Source: Flexicrinis sp001567485 (GTDB lineage Bacteria; Chloroflexota; Anaerolineae; Aggregatilineales; Phototrophicaceae). Taken from it: DNA of 64,000 nt. The stretch is from NCBI GenBank assembly GCA_030263635.1, contig SZPI01000002.1, positions 1-64,000 of the forward strand, given 5' to 3'. Numbering within the stretch: the stretch's first letter is position 1; every line of letters begins with the position of its first letter. Under the pieces are notes generated by a model. It was not told the origin of the DNA. It worked only from the letters and a program-made list of their open reading frames with translations, and made no database searches. The translations under genes were made by a program, and so were the position numbers. Positions 43,582 to 52,950 of this stretch are shown one piece after another.

Positions 43582-44848
43582 CGTAGTTCCCGCGATCGTT
43601 GTGGCGATCTTCGCAGCGGCGTGCAGTTCGCCGCCGGAGGCCGCCCTAGCAGAACAAGCCGTCGCGACGCCGACGCCTGCGGCCACGGCGACAATTGCTC
43701 CCACCGCAGCGCCCACGGCTGAAACACCTGAGCCTGCCACGCTCACGATCTGGTTTCCAGATACGCTGCTGCCCGCCAATGCCGACGCTGTAGCCGCCAT
43801 TGTCGAGGCGGACGTCGCCGAATTCTCGAACACGCAGGATGGGGTCACGGTCGAACTGCGGCGCAAGGTGGAAGGCGACGTCGGCGGCATCCTGTCCACG
43901 CTGCGCAGCGCGAACGGTGTGGCCCCCGGCGCGCTTCCGGATATCACCCTGCTGCGCCGGAACGATCTTGTACGGGCGGTCGAGGACGGACTAATTCAGC
44001 CCATTGAGGGACGGGTCGCGTCGACCGTAATCGCGGATTTGTTCCCGGCGGCGCTGCGGCTTGGACGCGCCGACGATCAGCTGTACGCTCTGCCCTATCT
44101 CGCCGATCTCTATTTATTCGCGTACGACGCCGGCAGCCAGCCAGTTGAGCGCATGACGTTCGACGCCGTGTTCGATCTGGATCGTCCACTGGTCGTGCCC
44201 GCCGCTAGTTCAAGCGGCATCGCTGATGTGCTGTGGCTCCAGTACAGCGCGGCAGGCGGCATCCTCGATCCGGAGAGTCCGCTGACCGAGACGGCGGTCG
44301 CATCCGTCTTCTCGTTTTACGACAGGCTGAGAACCGAGGGACTGATCGTGCCGGGGTCGGTCGACTACACGTCACCGGGCGATTACTCACGCGCGATAGC
44401 CACCGGACAAATCCCGTCGGGCGTCGTCAAGACCAGCCAGCTCGCCCAATTCGTCGGCTCTGAACGTCCGACGGCATTCTCGTCGATCCCAACCTCGACC
44501 GGCGACCCTGTCTCAAGCATCGACGCGTGGATGTGGGTGATCGTCACACAAGACCCCGAGCAGCAGGCCATCGCCGGCCATTTCATCAACTGGATGATGA
44601 ACGCCGAACATCACGGCACGTTCGCGCAGGCGCTGTCGATCCCCCCAACCCAGCGCAACGCCCTGCGGCGCTGGTCGTTCCCCGGCATCGAGAACGCGCT
44701 GCTCTCCAACTTGATGACCAACGCGTTTTCCACCGATCAGCTGATTGGGACGGGTGGCGCAGCACGCGCGATGCAAGCCGCGTGGATCGACCTGATCACC
44801 GGCGAATCGAACGCGCAGGAAGCGGTTCGCAGCGCGCTGCAGCCCTAG
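43568..44848 (+). CDS. Extracellular solute-binding lipoprotein, family 1-like
   Basis: The 426-residue protein starts with a short signal peptide and lipobox (AIFAAAC, Cys about 19), then a Thr/Ala/Pro spacer (VATPTPAATATIAPTAAP), then a type II periplasmic-binding fold beginning LTIWFPDTLLP. The usual family signatures appear as LPYLADLYLFAYDA and GQIPSGVVKTSQ. It most resembles the binding proteins of sugar ABC importers. No permease or ATPase gene is adjacent, so the transporter is either elsewhere or the protein works alone. It starts inside the LOG gene and converges with the next gene at a shared CTAG. Confidence 0.85.
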   Translation: MFRHSVVPAIVVAIFAAACSSPPEAALAEQAVATPTPAATATIAPTAAPTAETPEPATLTIWFPDTLLPANADAVAAIVEADVAEFSNTQDGVTVELRRKVEGDVGGILSTLRSANGVAPGALPDITLLRRNDLVRAVEDGLIQPIEGRVASTVIADLFPAALRLGRADDQLYALPYLADLYLFAYDAGSQPVERMTFDAVFDLDRPLVVPAASSSGIADVLWLQYSAAGGILDPESPLTETAVASVFSFYDRLRTEGLIVPGSVDYTSPGDYSRAIATGQIPSGVVKTSQLAQFVGSERPTAFSSIPTSTGDPVSSIDAWMWVIVTQDPEQQAIAGHFINWMMNAEHHGTFAQALSIPPTQRNALRRWSFPGIENALLSNLMTNAFSTDQLIGTGGAARAMQAAWIDLITGESNAQEAVRSALQP

Positions 44849-45993
44849 AGATCTTTCTGATAGATGCGGTACGTCCGGTACGTGGGCATTCCCAAGCCGC
44901 GCAGCGTACCTGCCATATCCTGATTCGTCTCAAGGATCCAGCCGCAGTCCGCAGCCTTGATCCCGGTGTTCTTCAGCGCCTTCATCAGGTGATAGACCAG
45001 CACGAGATCGACGCCTTTGTTTCGGTGCTCAGGGACGACCCCAAGCAGCGGGACGCGGACGCGCGTGATCTTGGGCCGGACTTTCCAATGCCACAACGCC
45101 TTGACCAGCGAGATCGGTTCGGGGACGCCGGGGCGCGGCTGAACATACTTGAGCACTTGATTGAAGTCACCGACCGACATGACAAGGCCGATGGGCTTGC
45201 CGTCGATGTACGCGAAGTACGTCCAGTCCGGGTTGAAGACGAGGCCGAGACCTTCGATCATCGCGTCTAGCTCACGCGGCGTCAGCGGAACGAAGCCCCA
45301 GTTGCTGTCCCATGCGTCATTGTAAAGCTGCTTGATGATCTCGAAATCGGCGCGGCGCTGGCGCGGATCGGAGGGGCGAACCGTGATGTTGCCCTTCTTC
45401 ATACGCCACTCGACGATCTTGCCGAGACGTTCTTCGGTGCCTTCGCTGGCGACCATGTCCCAATCGTAGTAAAAGCTGTTCATGTCCATCGACTTGACAA
45501 AGCCGAAGCTCTCGATCAGCCGTTGATAGTATGGATGATGGTAGCTCATCAGCAGAAGCGGCTGCTCAAAACCGTCGATGAGCAGCCCGACTTCCTCGTG
45601 CGTGGTGAAGGTCTGCGGGCCGATGATCGACGGAAACCCTTTGGCCTTGACCCATTCGCACGCCGCCCGCAGCAGGCCGTGGGCGACCGCTTCATCATCG
45701 ATCGTCTCAAAGGCCCCGAAGAAGCCGACGTTCGTCCCCCAGTGTTCGTTGTGGCGCCGGTTGATGAACGCTGCGATCGTGCCGACAGGCTCGCCATTAC
45801 GCCATGCGATGAAGTAGTCGCCTTCCATGTACTCCCACGCGGCGTTCTTCTCCTTCGACACGATATCCCGGCGCATTGAAAGCAGCGGCGGCACCCAGTT
45901 CGGGTCATCAAGGTAGATCCGCCACGGGAACTCAAGAAAAACCTTGTGATCCGCCTTGGTCTCGACCTTACGGATTTGCACAGAATCAGTCAT
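44845..45993 (-). CDS. GNAT-like acyltransferase domain protein
   Basis: The 382-residue soluble protein has two GNAT-like halves. The first carries FLEFPWRIYLDDPNWVPPL and an acetyl-CoA-site-like region; the second contains YFAYIDGKPIGLVMSVGDFN and LLGVVPEHRNKGVDLVLVYH, where the RNKG segment fits a weak pyrophosphate-binding loop. Similar long single-copy proteins occur widely and have no established function. The ATG at 45993 is the first in frame. The gene is a separate minus-strand unit; no promoter is obvious. Confidence 0.75.
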   Translation of the reverse strand: MTDSVQIRKVETKADHKVFLEFPWRIYLDDPNWVPPLLSMRRDIVSKEKNAAWEYMEGDYFIAWRNGEPVGTIAAFINRRHNEHWGTNVGFFGAFETIDDEAVAHGLLRAACEWVKAKGFPSIIGPQTFTTHEEVGLLIDGFEQPLLLMSYHHPYYQRLIESFGFVKSMDMNSFYYDWDMVASEGTEERLGKIVEWRMKKGNITVRPSDPRQRRADFEIIKQLYNDAWDSNWGFVPLTPRELDAMIEGLGLVFNPDWTYFAYIDGKPIGLVMSVGDFNQVLKYVQPRPGVPEPISLVKALWHWKVRPKITRVRVPLLGVVPEHRNKGVDLVLVYHLMKALKNTGIKAADCGWILETNQDMAGTLRGLGMPTYRTYRIYQKDL

Positions 45994-46084
45994 GGCTTAC
46001 CCTCGGTTGCGCAAACACCCGATTCTATCCCTACGTGACATCGCCTGCCATGATGATTCCCTCGCACCGACCGCAGCGCACCCG

Positions 46085-46090
46085 TATAAT
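46085..46090 (+). promoter_or_regulatory. -10 element of the LysM gene pair
   Basis: A perfect TATAAT lies 31 bases before the TTG start at 46122. No recognisable -35 box is present. Confidence 0.35.
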
Positions 46091-46121
46091 GACGACGCGT
46101 TGTGCGAGGAAGGAATCGAGG

Positions 46122-47471
46122 TTGAGCAAGGCGAGTAAGCGCTGCCCGATCTGCGAATCGGTGAACTCAAGCAAGGCCACAAGCTGTTACAACTGTGGCG
46201 CTTCGCTTGAAGCTGTCGATGTGGAAGTCGGCCAGCAGCCCTCTCCAACCAACCGGTCGATGGAATACGACTATCGTTACGGCGAGACCGACCTCATCGA
46301 AGACAGTTTGCGCAGCCGAGCGCGCGCCTACATGACCGGAATCGGACTGCTGCTGCTGGGCGTGCTGATCGGCGCGTCGGTGATCGTCGCTGCACCGCTG
46401 CTCCAGCCTGAGCCGGCCGTACCCGCGGTCATCAACGCGGACGAGTCGCCTACGCCGCGCCCGACCGTCGTCTTGGCGACCGTGACGCAGGGCATTCCGA
46501 CCGCGACCGCAACCCTCTCACCGTCCCCAAGCCCGACCATCACGCTGACCCCAACGCCGGAGCCGTGCATCCAGAACGTGCAGACCGGCGACGGGATGAT
46601 CGCGATTGTGTCGCGCTGTGGACACCGCAGCTTAGATGTCATCCCGCTGGTCGTGACCCTCAATAACCTGAACGACGAAAACGATCTGCGGCCCGGCCAG
46701 CAAATCATCGTGCCCTACCCGACCTCGACCGACGATCCAGCCGCCGTCCCTGAGGCCCAGAGCGACGCGCAAACCGTATCGAACGAACTCGCCTCCGCGA
46801 ATCCAAGCGGGCTGTCGCAAGAGCAAATCCGCCAAACGCAGGAGTTCGATCCGTTCTTCCGGCCGACGCCAACCAATCCGCCGGGTGTGCAAAATTATCA
46901 GGTGCAGGCAGGCGATACCATCGTTTCGATCGTCGCGCAGTTCAACACAGAGATCAACGCAATTGATCTGCTCAACCCACAGCTCACGTTCTCGCAGTGT
47001 GAAATGGGCCAGACATTCGGTGGGCCGACCTGTTCGGTGGCGCTGCGCGAGGGTGAAATCATCCGCGTGCCGGCCCCGACGCCGACACCGACACTTTCCC
47101 CCACGCCGTCAGGCAGCGAGACCCCAACCCCAACCGCAACCGCGACGTTCAACGCCCCAAGCCTCATCAGCCCGGATCCCCGCGCGTACTTCCGCCGCGA
47201 CGAAGTCGTGACGCTGCGATGGACGGCGACCGGAGCGCTCGCGCCGGGTGAAGTGTACTTGGTCGAAGTACAGTCTCTGACACAGGGCCTGCTTTATCTC
47301 GCCGAGACGACCGATTTGTTCTTAGTCGTCCCGCTTGAGTGGCAAGGCCTCGCAGCGCGTCAATTCGAGTATGCGTGGTCGGTCTCGATCGCCCAGCAAG
47401 GCGATCCCGACTCGGCACGCAGCGCAACCGCCATCCGCGCGTTTACGTGGGAAGGGCGCGGAGAGGAATAG
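46122..47471 (+). CDS. Zinc-ribbon, membrane-anchored LysM protein
   Basis: The 449-residue protein begins with a cytoplasmic zinc ribbon (CPICESVNSSKATSCYNCG, four Cys), followed by one membrane segment (IGLLLLGVLIGASVIVAAPL, about 70-90). Outside the cell there is a Pro/Thr-rich spacer, a LysM-like region (about 150-195, VIPLVVTLNNLNDENDLRPG then QQIIVPYP), a second LysM (YQVQAGDTIVSIVAQFNTE, about 265-315), more PT repeats, and an Ig-like C-terminal domain (VVTLRWTATGALAPGE). LysM domains bind peptidoglycan. The start is a TTG with AGGAATCGAGG upstream, since no ATG precedes the zinc ribbon sensibly. It is followed by a paralogous lipoprotein. Confidence 0.8.
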   Translation: MSKASKRCPICESVNSSKATSCYNCGASLEAVDVEVGQQPSPTNRSMEYDYRYGETDLIEDSLRSRARAYMTGIGLLLLGVLIGASVIVAAPLLQPEPAVPAVINADESPTPRPTVVLATVTQGIPTATATLSPSPSPTITLTPTPEPCIQNVQTGDGMIAIVSRCGHRSLDVIPLVVTLNNLNDENDLRPGQQIIVPYPTSTDDPAAVPEAQSDAQTVSNELASANPSGLSQEQIRQTQEFDPFFRPTPTNPPGVQNYQVQAGDTIVSIVAQFNTEINAIDLLNPQLTFSQCEMGQTFGGPTCSVALREGEIIRVPAPTPTPTLSPTPSGSETPTPTATATFNAPSLISPDPRAYFRRDEVVTLRWTATGALAPGEVYLVEVQSLTQGLLYLAETTDLFLVVPLEWQGLAARQFEYAWSVSIAQQGDPDSARSATAIRAFTWEGRGEE

Positions 47472-47474
47472 GCT

Positions 47475-48578
47475 ATGCGATCACTACATGTTCCCATTCA
47501 AGTGTTGGCCGCCGCTGGGCTGCTCATGTTGACGCTGGCAGCGTGCAACTTCACACCTCAGCCGCCGACCCCTACGGTAGAGCCGATCACGTCGCCAACC
47601 GCGTCGCCGACGTCTGAAGGGCCAACGGCCACCGCGTCCCTCTCGCCCACCAGTCCGCCAACGGTCGGGCCGATTCGGCTGGCATCCGCTACGCCATCCG
47701 TCACGCCGCTTCCGTCGACGGCGACAGCGACCAGCACGCCAACGCCGGGGCCGTACACGTATGTCGTCCAGTCCGGTGATACCCTGTTTGGCATCATCGA
47801 ACGGTTCGGCTACACCGATGGTCGTGTGATCCCGGACGTGCTCACGCTCAACCCCAACATCCCAAGCGCAGATAACCTCCCCGTTGGGCGTGAGATCCTC
47901 ATCCCACGGCGCACGTCGACACCTACCCCGCCGGGTTATGAAGCGACCGTCAGTATGCTGGGAACGCGGGGCGTGCAGGTGCAGCAGCCCATCTCGCCCA
48001 ATACTGAAATCTCATGTCATCAGGTGCAAGAGGGTCAGACGATTCTGGAGATCGCCGCGCTGTACAACACCCAGCTCGAGGTGCTGGCGAACCTCAACCC
48101 TGAGATCATTTTCCGTGGGTGCGACTTCAACAACCGCAGCGGCGGGCCGGATTGTGTCGTGCGAATCAATATCGGCCAGTGTGTCAACGTGCCGCTCCCG
48201 ACGGCGACGCCAACCCTATCGCCCACGCCGTCCGGCAATGAAACGCCGACCCCGACGCCGACGTATAACGCGCCGATCACCGTTTATCCGCCCAACGGCT
48301 CGATCGTCGCCGGCCCGATCACGCTCGAATGGGTGAGCGTTGGGGTGTTGGCAGAAGACGAGTATTACTACATCGAACTCGCCGACCGCACCGCCGGCTT
48401 GCAGTACACACAGGTGACGCGCGATACGTCACTTCGGCTGCCGCCCGAACTGATCCCCCCAGACGGCGCACAGCACGATGTCGATTGGCGCGTGGTGGTG
48501 GTGCGCGGAAGCGGCGAGAATTACAGCGTCATCGGCGGCGTGATGCCGTCCCGTTCATTCCGTTGGCAGCGACGTTAG
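47475..48578 (+). CDS. LysM-domain lipoprotein
   Basis: This 367-residue protein has a signal peptide and lipobox (LMLTLAAC, Cys about 24), a Pro/Thr/Ser spacer, a LysM domain starting YTYVVQSGDTLFGIIERFG and ending PVGREILIPRR, a second LysM-like region (CHQVQEGQTILEIAALYNTQ to CVNVPLP), then a PT linker and an Ig-like C-terminal domain (PITLEWVSVGVLAEDEYYY). The domain order from LysM onward matches that of the preceding gene, which indicates local duplication with different N-terminal anchors. It should be lipid-anchored and touch the cell wall. It starts three bases after its paralogue. Confidence 0.88.
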   Translation: MRSLHVPIQVLAAAGLLMLTLAACNFTPQPPTPTVEPITSPTASPTSEGPTATASLSPTSPPTVGPIRLASATPSVTPLPSTATATSTPTPGPYTYVVQSGDTLFGIIERFGYTDGRVIPDVLTLNPNIPSADNLPVGREILIPRRTSTPTPPGYEATVSMLGTRGVQVQQPISPNTEISCHQVQEGQTILEIAALYNTQLEVLANLNPEIIFRGCDFNNRSGGPDCVVRINIGQCVNVPLPTATPTLSPTPSGNETPTPTPTYNAPITVYPPNGSIVAGPITLEWVSVGVLAEDEYYYIELADRTAGLQYTQVTRDTSLRLPPELIPPDGAQHDVDWRVVVVRGSGENYSVIGGVMPSRSFRWQRR

Positions 48579-48586
48579 GAGCTGAA

Positions 48587-48997
48587 ATGTCCATCCAAGT
48601 ACCCGAAGCCGCCAAAGACCTGCTGGAACGCCCGATTGTGGTGACGTTGGTCACGTTAATGCCGGACTATCAACCGCAGGCTAATCCCGTCTGGTTCGAG
48701 TGGGACGGTGAATACATTTGGATCAACACTGCGCGCGGCCGGGCAAAAGACAAGAATATGACCGCGCGCCCGAAAGTCACCGTCCTGTCTACCGATCCGG
48801 ACGATCCATACCGTTATCTTGAAGTGCGCGGCGTTGTTGCCGAAGTGACTGAAAAGGGCGCGTTCGATCACATCAACCACCTCTCCGAACGCTACACGGG
48901 CAATCCCGACTTCTTCGGTTCGGATCACAAGCGGCGCGCGACCGAAGTGCGGGTCATCTATAAGATTCGGCCTACGAAGATCAGCTATCACGATTAG
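48587..48997 (+). CDS. PPOX-class flavin/F420-binding oxidoreductase
   Basis: The 136-residue protein has the split-barrel fold of the pyridoxamine 5'-phosphate oxidase superfamily: VTLVTLMPDYQPQANPVWFEWDG, YIWINTARGRAKDKNM and a YRYLEVRGVVAEV strand, as in the F420-dependent Rv1155-like group (TIGR03618). TAGGAG precedes the ATG at 48587, eight bases after the LysM gene. The GT9 gene starts immediately after its stop. The cofactor (FMN or F420) cannot be fixed from sequence alone. Confidence 0.88.
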   Translation: MSIQVPEAAKDLLERPIVVTLVTLMPDYQPQANPVWFEWDGEYIWINTARGRAKDKNMTARPKVTVLSTDPDDPYRYLEVRGVVAEVTEKGAFDHINHLSERYTGNPDFFGSDHKRRATEVRVIYKIRPTKISYHD

Positions 48998-50109
48998 GTG
49001 GCGACAGTGGCGTGGCTGTATGCGATCTTGAGCTGGCTGCTGCCCTCGCGCCCCCCTGTAAGACGCGCTGTCCCCAGCCGTATCGTGATCGTGCTGCCGT
49101 GCTGCATTGGTGATGTCGTCAATGGGACGGCCGTGCTGGTCGCGCTGCGCCGCGCCTATCCGCACGCGCATATCGCATGGGCTGTCGGGTCGTGGTCACG
49201 CGCCGTCCTCGAACAACAGCCAATGCTCGATGCGCTGATCGATACCGGGCCGGGGGCATTCCCTGCCGCGACTCCCCCAGCGCTCTTGAGGTTCGTCCGG
49301 ACACTGCGCCGTGGGCGCTACGATCTTGCCGTGTCGTTAGTGCGCACTCCGCGCGCCAGCCTATCGCTGTGGCTGTCCGGCATCCCGGTGCGCGCAGGCC
49401 TCGACAGCGGCCATCGGGGTTTTGGCTGCAACGTCCGCGCGCCAATCAACCCGGTCGAGGAGCGCATCGAGGCGGATATTTATCTCGACACCATCCGGGC
49501 GCTGGGTCTGTCTATTGACGACGTTACGACGCGGCTTGAAATTCCGGCGTCCGCACTGGAGCGCGCACGGGTCGAGATCACCGCATTGGGCGTATCGGGC
49601 CGGTTCGTGGTGGTCAATACGTCAGGCGGACGCAACCCCGGCATGTCGATGGCATCCAAACGCTACCCGCCCGATCGGTTGGCGCGGGTGATCGAGGGGC
49701 TGCGCGGCGCCGGCCTCGACGTGATTCTGGCCGCCGGGCCGGGGGACTCCGACGCTGCGACCGCGGTGCAGGATCATCTCAACACGGCGGTTCCGCAGTC
49801 CGTGGGAACGCTCGCCCCCCTCGAACTCATCGCGGTCGCTTCGCTGGGCGTCGGCTATATCGGATTTGATACCGGATTGACACACGCGGCGGCCGCTGCC
49901 GGCGTCCCGACCGTCATGATCTTGGGGCCGACCTCGCCGGCCCGGTACGGCCCGCACAACCCCGCCGGGATCGCCGTCTGGCGTCCAGTTGAGGTGGCGG
50001 CGTCAGGCGTAGGCGCACGCGAGCAGGCCGCCTTTGACTGGGCGTGTGACGGCGTCGATCCGGCCGAGATCATCGCGGCGACGCTCAACCACTTTCGCCG
50101 GGATGTGGA

Positions 50110-50113
<4 letters not shown>
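48998..50113 (+). CDS. Glycosyltransferase family 9 (heptosyltransferase-like)
   Basis: The 371-residue GT-B protein has the family 9 pattern: RIVIVLPCCIGDVVNGTAV near the N-terminus, YDLAVSLVRTPRASLSLWL and RAGLDSGHRGFG in the acceptor half, and VNTSGGRNPGMSMASKRYP plus GFDTGLTHAAAAAGVPTVMI, which binds the ADP-sugar. Family members add heptose to LPS core in Gram-negative bacteria; in an organism without typical LPS, a different ADP-sugar or glycan is likely. The GTG start directly follows the PPOX stop. It converges with the MoxR gene at a shared CTAG. Confidence 0.88.
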
Positions 50114-51102
<989 letters not shown>

Positions 51103-51261
51103 CGTGCTGTCCTTGCTATAACCGTCCGATCACAACACGGCCCAATAATACCCTGCATTTGTGGGGACATTTATTGGATTCCAGTGAGCCTCCGGCACGA
51201 TTCTCTTGTACGCTAATGACGTTGTGTTCACGATGGCCCATTTTTAGGGTCACAGCGGTTG

Positions 51262-51289
51262 TTGACAGACCACAACAGATCATGATACT
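51262..51289 (+). promoter_or_regulatory. Promoter in the sparse region before the small ORFs
   Basis: A perfect TTGACA (51262-51267) and GATACT (51284-51289) are 16 bases apart. The transcript would start near 51296 and lead into the ORF at 51358. Confidence 0.45.
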
Positions 51290-51357
51290 GTGTGTCTTGT
51301 CGCGTGAACAGCGGTATTCGTGCGACGACGTGCGACGCGAAAGGAGGCTCAATCGCA

Positions 51358-51441
51358 ATGATAGCATGCACCGCCATAGGCAAATCGGTATCCGCCTTCG
51401 GAGCGCAGGTCATCGGCCACTCCGCGGACAACCTCTGTTAG
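51358..51441 (+). CDS. Predicted 27-residue peptide with Gly-spaced helix motif
   Basis: This ORF is too short for ordinary gene calling. It has a strong AAGGAGG (51341-51347) 10 bases before the ATG, and a TTGACA promoter upstream. The peptide, M-I-A-C-T then AIGKSVSAFGAQV and a polar end, is mildly amphipathic, with Cys residues near both ends. Its AIGKSVSAFG core matches the spacing [IL]-G-x5-[LF]-G found in the two small ORFs downstream at 51620 and 51928. Expression is not proven. Confidence 0.35.
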   Translation: MIACTAIGKSVSAFGAQVIGHSADNLC

Positions 51442-51619
51442 TCAGCCCCTCGTAATCCCGGCTGCGCAGAGTACTTGTCTGCCGGCCGTCCCCAGCACTC
51501 CTCACAACACCAGAAACGCCAACGCCCATCGAACAGTTTTGAACGATCTGCCGGCGCCAAACGTATCTAATGATGAACGGCCGAGTCACACACGCCGGAT
51601 CGAGTCGAGGAGGCTCACC

Positions 51620-51835
51620 ATGACACGCATAGACTTCGACATTCTGCGCGAGCACGAAGCGAACTTGCGCCGGTCTGCCGATCAATATCGTCTCGCGCGC
51701 ATCGCGGAAGGCGGCCGCACGCCAGACCTTCGCCGCGATCTCGGCACCGCGCTGATCCGCTTGGGGGCTTGGCTCGAAGCCGAGCCGCAGGTCAACGAGG
51801 GCAGCGCGGAGGAACACCGGCAGCTGGCATCTTAA
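51620..51835 (+). CDS. Small protein with Leu-Gly heptad helix (71 residues)
   Basis: The first half is a charged helix (DFDILREHEANLRRSADQYR) and the second contains RRDLGTALIRLGAWLEAEP, where the two Gly residues are seven positions apart. No membrane segment or signal peptide is present, though the RRDLGTALIRLGAWL stretch is amphipathic and could lie on a membrane or in a coiled dimer. GAGGAGG precedes the ATG by six bases. I do not recognise a named family. The ORF at 51928 has the same organisation, a charged basic helix and then the LG...LG motif. Confidence 0.65.
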   Translation: MTRIDFDILREHEANLRRSADQYRLARIAEGGRTPDLRRDLGTALIRLGAWLEAEPQVNEGSAEEHRQLAS

Positions 51836-51927
51836 CAGCCGTCAAGTGCCTGCAACCCGCATGCAGCGACATGCGTACAAGTGGTAACACACGAGCAACA
51901 GAAGACCTACAAACAGGGAGCCAGACC

Positions 51928-52146
51928 ATGTACGACACACTGAACCTCAACATGACGCTCGCGAAACAGCGCCAAGAGCAGCTGGTCAAGGAAGCGCGAG
52001 CCAGCCGAGCCAGCCAATCGACCACGGGCCAGCGGAGTCCAGTCCTGATGGCGCTGGGTCGCGGCTTCACCCAACTCGGCAAGCGGCTTGCCCCGCAGGA
52101 GCAGGGCGAGAACACCTCCTACGAACTTCAGACGAATCGGGCCTAA
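51928..52146 (+). CDS. Small protein with Leu-Gly heptad helix (72 residues)
   Basis: The protein starts MYDTLNLNMTLAKQRQEQ, a polar helix with several Gln and Lys, and ends with MALGRGFTQLGKRLAPQEQG. The ALGRGFTQLGKRL segment matches the DLGTALIRLGAWL segment of the gene at 51620 position by position in its Leu-Gly pairs. GGGAG is eight bases before the ATG. The 92 bases between the two genes hold no obvious promoter, so both may come from one transcript. Function unknown. Confidence 0.65.
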   Translation: MYDTLNLNMTLAKQRQEQLVKEARASRASQSTTGQRSPVLMALGRGFTQLGKRLAPQEQGENTSYELQTNRA

Positions 52147-52179
52147 ATCCCCAGAAGGCTCGATGCCCACCACCCCAGT

Positions 52180-52212
52180 GCAGCAGGAGCAAGCCGACCT
52201 TGCTCCTGCTGC
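52180..52212 (+). terminator. Perfect 14-bp hairpin after the small-protein genes
   Basis: GCAGCAGGAGCAAG (52180-52193) and CTTGCTCCTGCTGC (52199-52212) form an uninterrupted 14-base-pair stem with a 5-base loop, 33 bases after the stop at 52146. There is no T-run after it, so it may protect the 3' end of the mRNA or act as a factor-assisted terminator rather than an intrinsic one. Confidence 0.55.
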
Positions 52213-52234
52213 GATTCTGGGCCGCTTCATCAGG

Positions 52235-52240
52235 TACAAT
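52235..52240 (+). promoter_or_regulatory. -10 element of the HAD hydrolase gene
   Basis: TACAAT lies 37 bases upstream of the ATG at 52278. No -35 box or TGn extension is visible, so support is weak. Confidence 0.3.
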
Positions 52241-52277
52241 GCGGCTCACCTATCAGAGACGCAAAGGCACAAGCGAT

Positions 52278-52886
52278 ATGCACTTCGTTCTCGTGTTCGA
52301 CTTCGGCGGCGTGATCGTCCAGACGCAGACGCAGGCGCCGCGGCACGCATGGGATCGGTCGCTGGGCTTAGCGCTGGGAACCGTGGAGTCGATTGTCCAC
52401 GGAAGCGAGTCGTGGCGGCAGGCGCAGATCGGGCGCATCACACATGAGCAGCACTGGGCGGCGGTCACCCGCCAATTGGGCCTCGATGCGGCACAGGCGG
52501 CACAGCTTGAAACCGACTACTTCAGCGCGGATGCGGTGGCGCAAGACGTCGTCGAGCTGATCGAACGACAGCGTGCGCGCGGCCAGCGGATCGCGCTGCT
52601 CAGCAATGATAGCAGCCGGCTTCGGGACAAGCTGAACCGCCTCGATCTCACCCACCTGTTCGATCCTATCGTGATCTCGGCCGAGATCGGCCACATGAAG
52701 CCGGACGCAGCCGCATATCGGTCTTTGGTCGATAGGCTGGGCGTCACACCAGAGCGCACGGTTTTCATAGACGATATGCCCGCTAATGTCGAAGGCGCGA
52801 AGGCGGTTGGCATGAACGCTGTTCGCTATACACCGGCGCTGTGCCTAGAAGACGCCCTCGCCGACTACCTCGTCAGCGACCCTTAA
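52278..52886 (+). CDS. HAD-superfamily hydrolase
   Basis: The 202-residue enzyme has all four HAD motifs: the N-terminal FDFGGVIV (the Asp nucleophile of DxD is followed by F and G, so the second Asp is replaced by Gly, as in many IA-variant members), the cap insertion with two helices, ALLSNDSSR with the conserved Ser/Asn, the Lys of GHMKPDAAAYR, and TVFIDDMPANVEGAKAVG. It belongs to the IA/epoxide-hydrolase N-terminal subgroup. These enzymes are usually phosphatases of small metabolites. The ATG at 52278 was chosen because the nucleophile strand must be at the N-terminus. CAAAGG upstream is a weak ribosome-binding site. Confidence 0.88.
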   Translation: MHFVLVFDFGGVIVQTQTQAPRHAWDRSLGLALGTVESIVHGSESWRQAQIGRITHEQHWAAVTRQLGLDAAQAAQLETDYFSADAVAQDVVELIERQRARGQRIALLSNDSSRLRDKLNRLDLTHLFDPIVISAEIGHMKPDAAAYRSLVDRLGVTPERTVFIDDMPANVEGAKAVGMNAVRYTPALCLEDALADYLVSDP

Positions 52887-52950
52887 CTAGTACCAAAACA
52901 GCTTAGGCGGTATAGTAAACGCAGTGACGATTTCCGCCGTGGGGGTCATG

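Larger units (their letters stand above)
51103..51619. other. Sparse 517-base stretch between MoxR and the first longer small ORF
   Basis: The left part (51103-51240) is A/T-rich relative to its surroundings and holds the MoxR promoter region. The middle holds the TTGACA promoter and the 27-residue ORF. From 51442 to 51600 I see no coding frame, RNA structure or repeat that I can support. A structured non-coding RNA here cannot be excluded. Confidence 0.5.

Noticed and set aside
45876..46121. LysM protein starting at the first in-frame ATG, 45876
   Set aside because: The extension overlaps the divergent GNAT gene and the -10 box, and has no homology; the TTG at 46122 has a good ribosome-binding site.
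47080..47160. Tandem DNA repeat or CRISPR-like array
   Set aside because: It is coding sequence for Thr-Pro linkers in the LysM protein; units are not identical and have no spacers.
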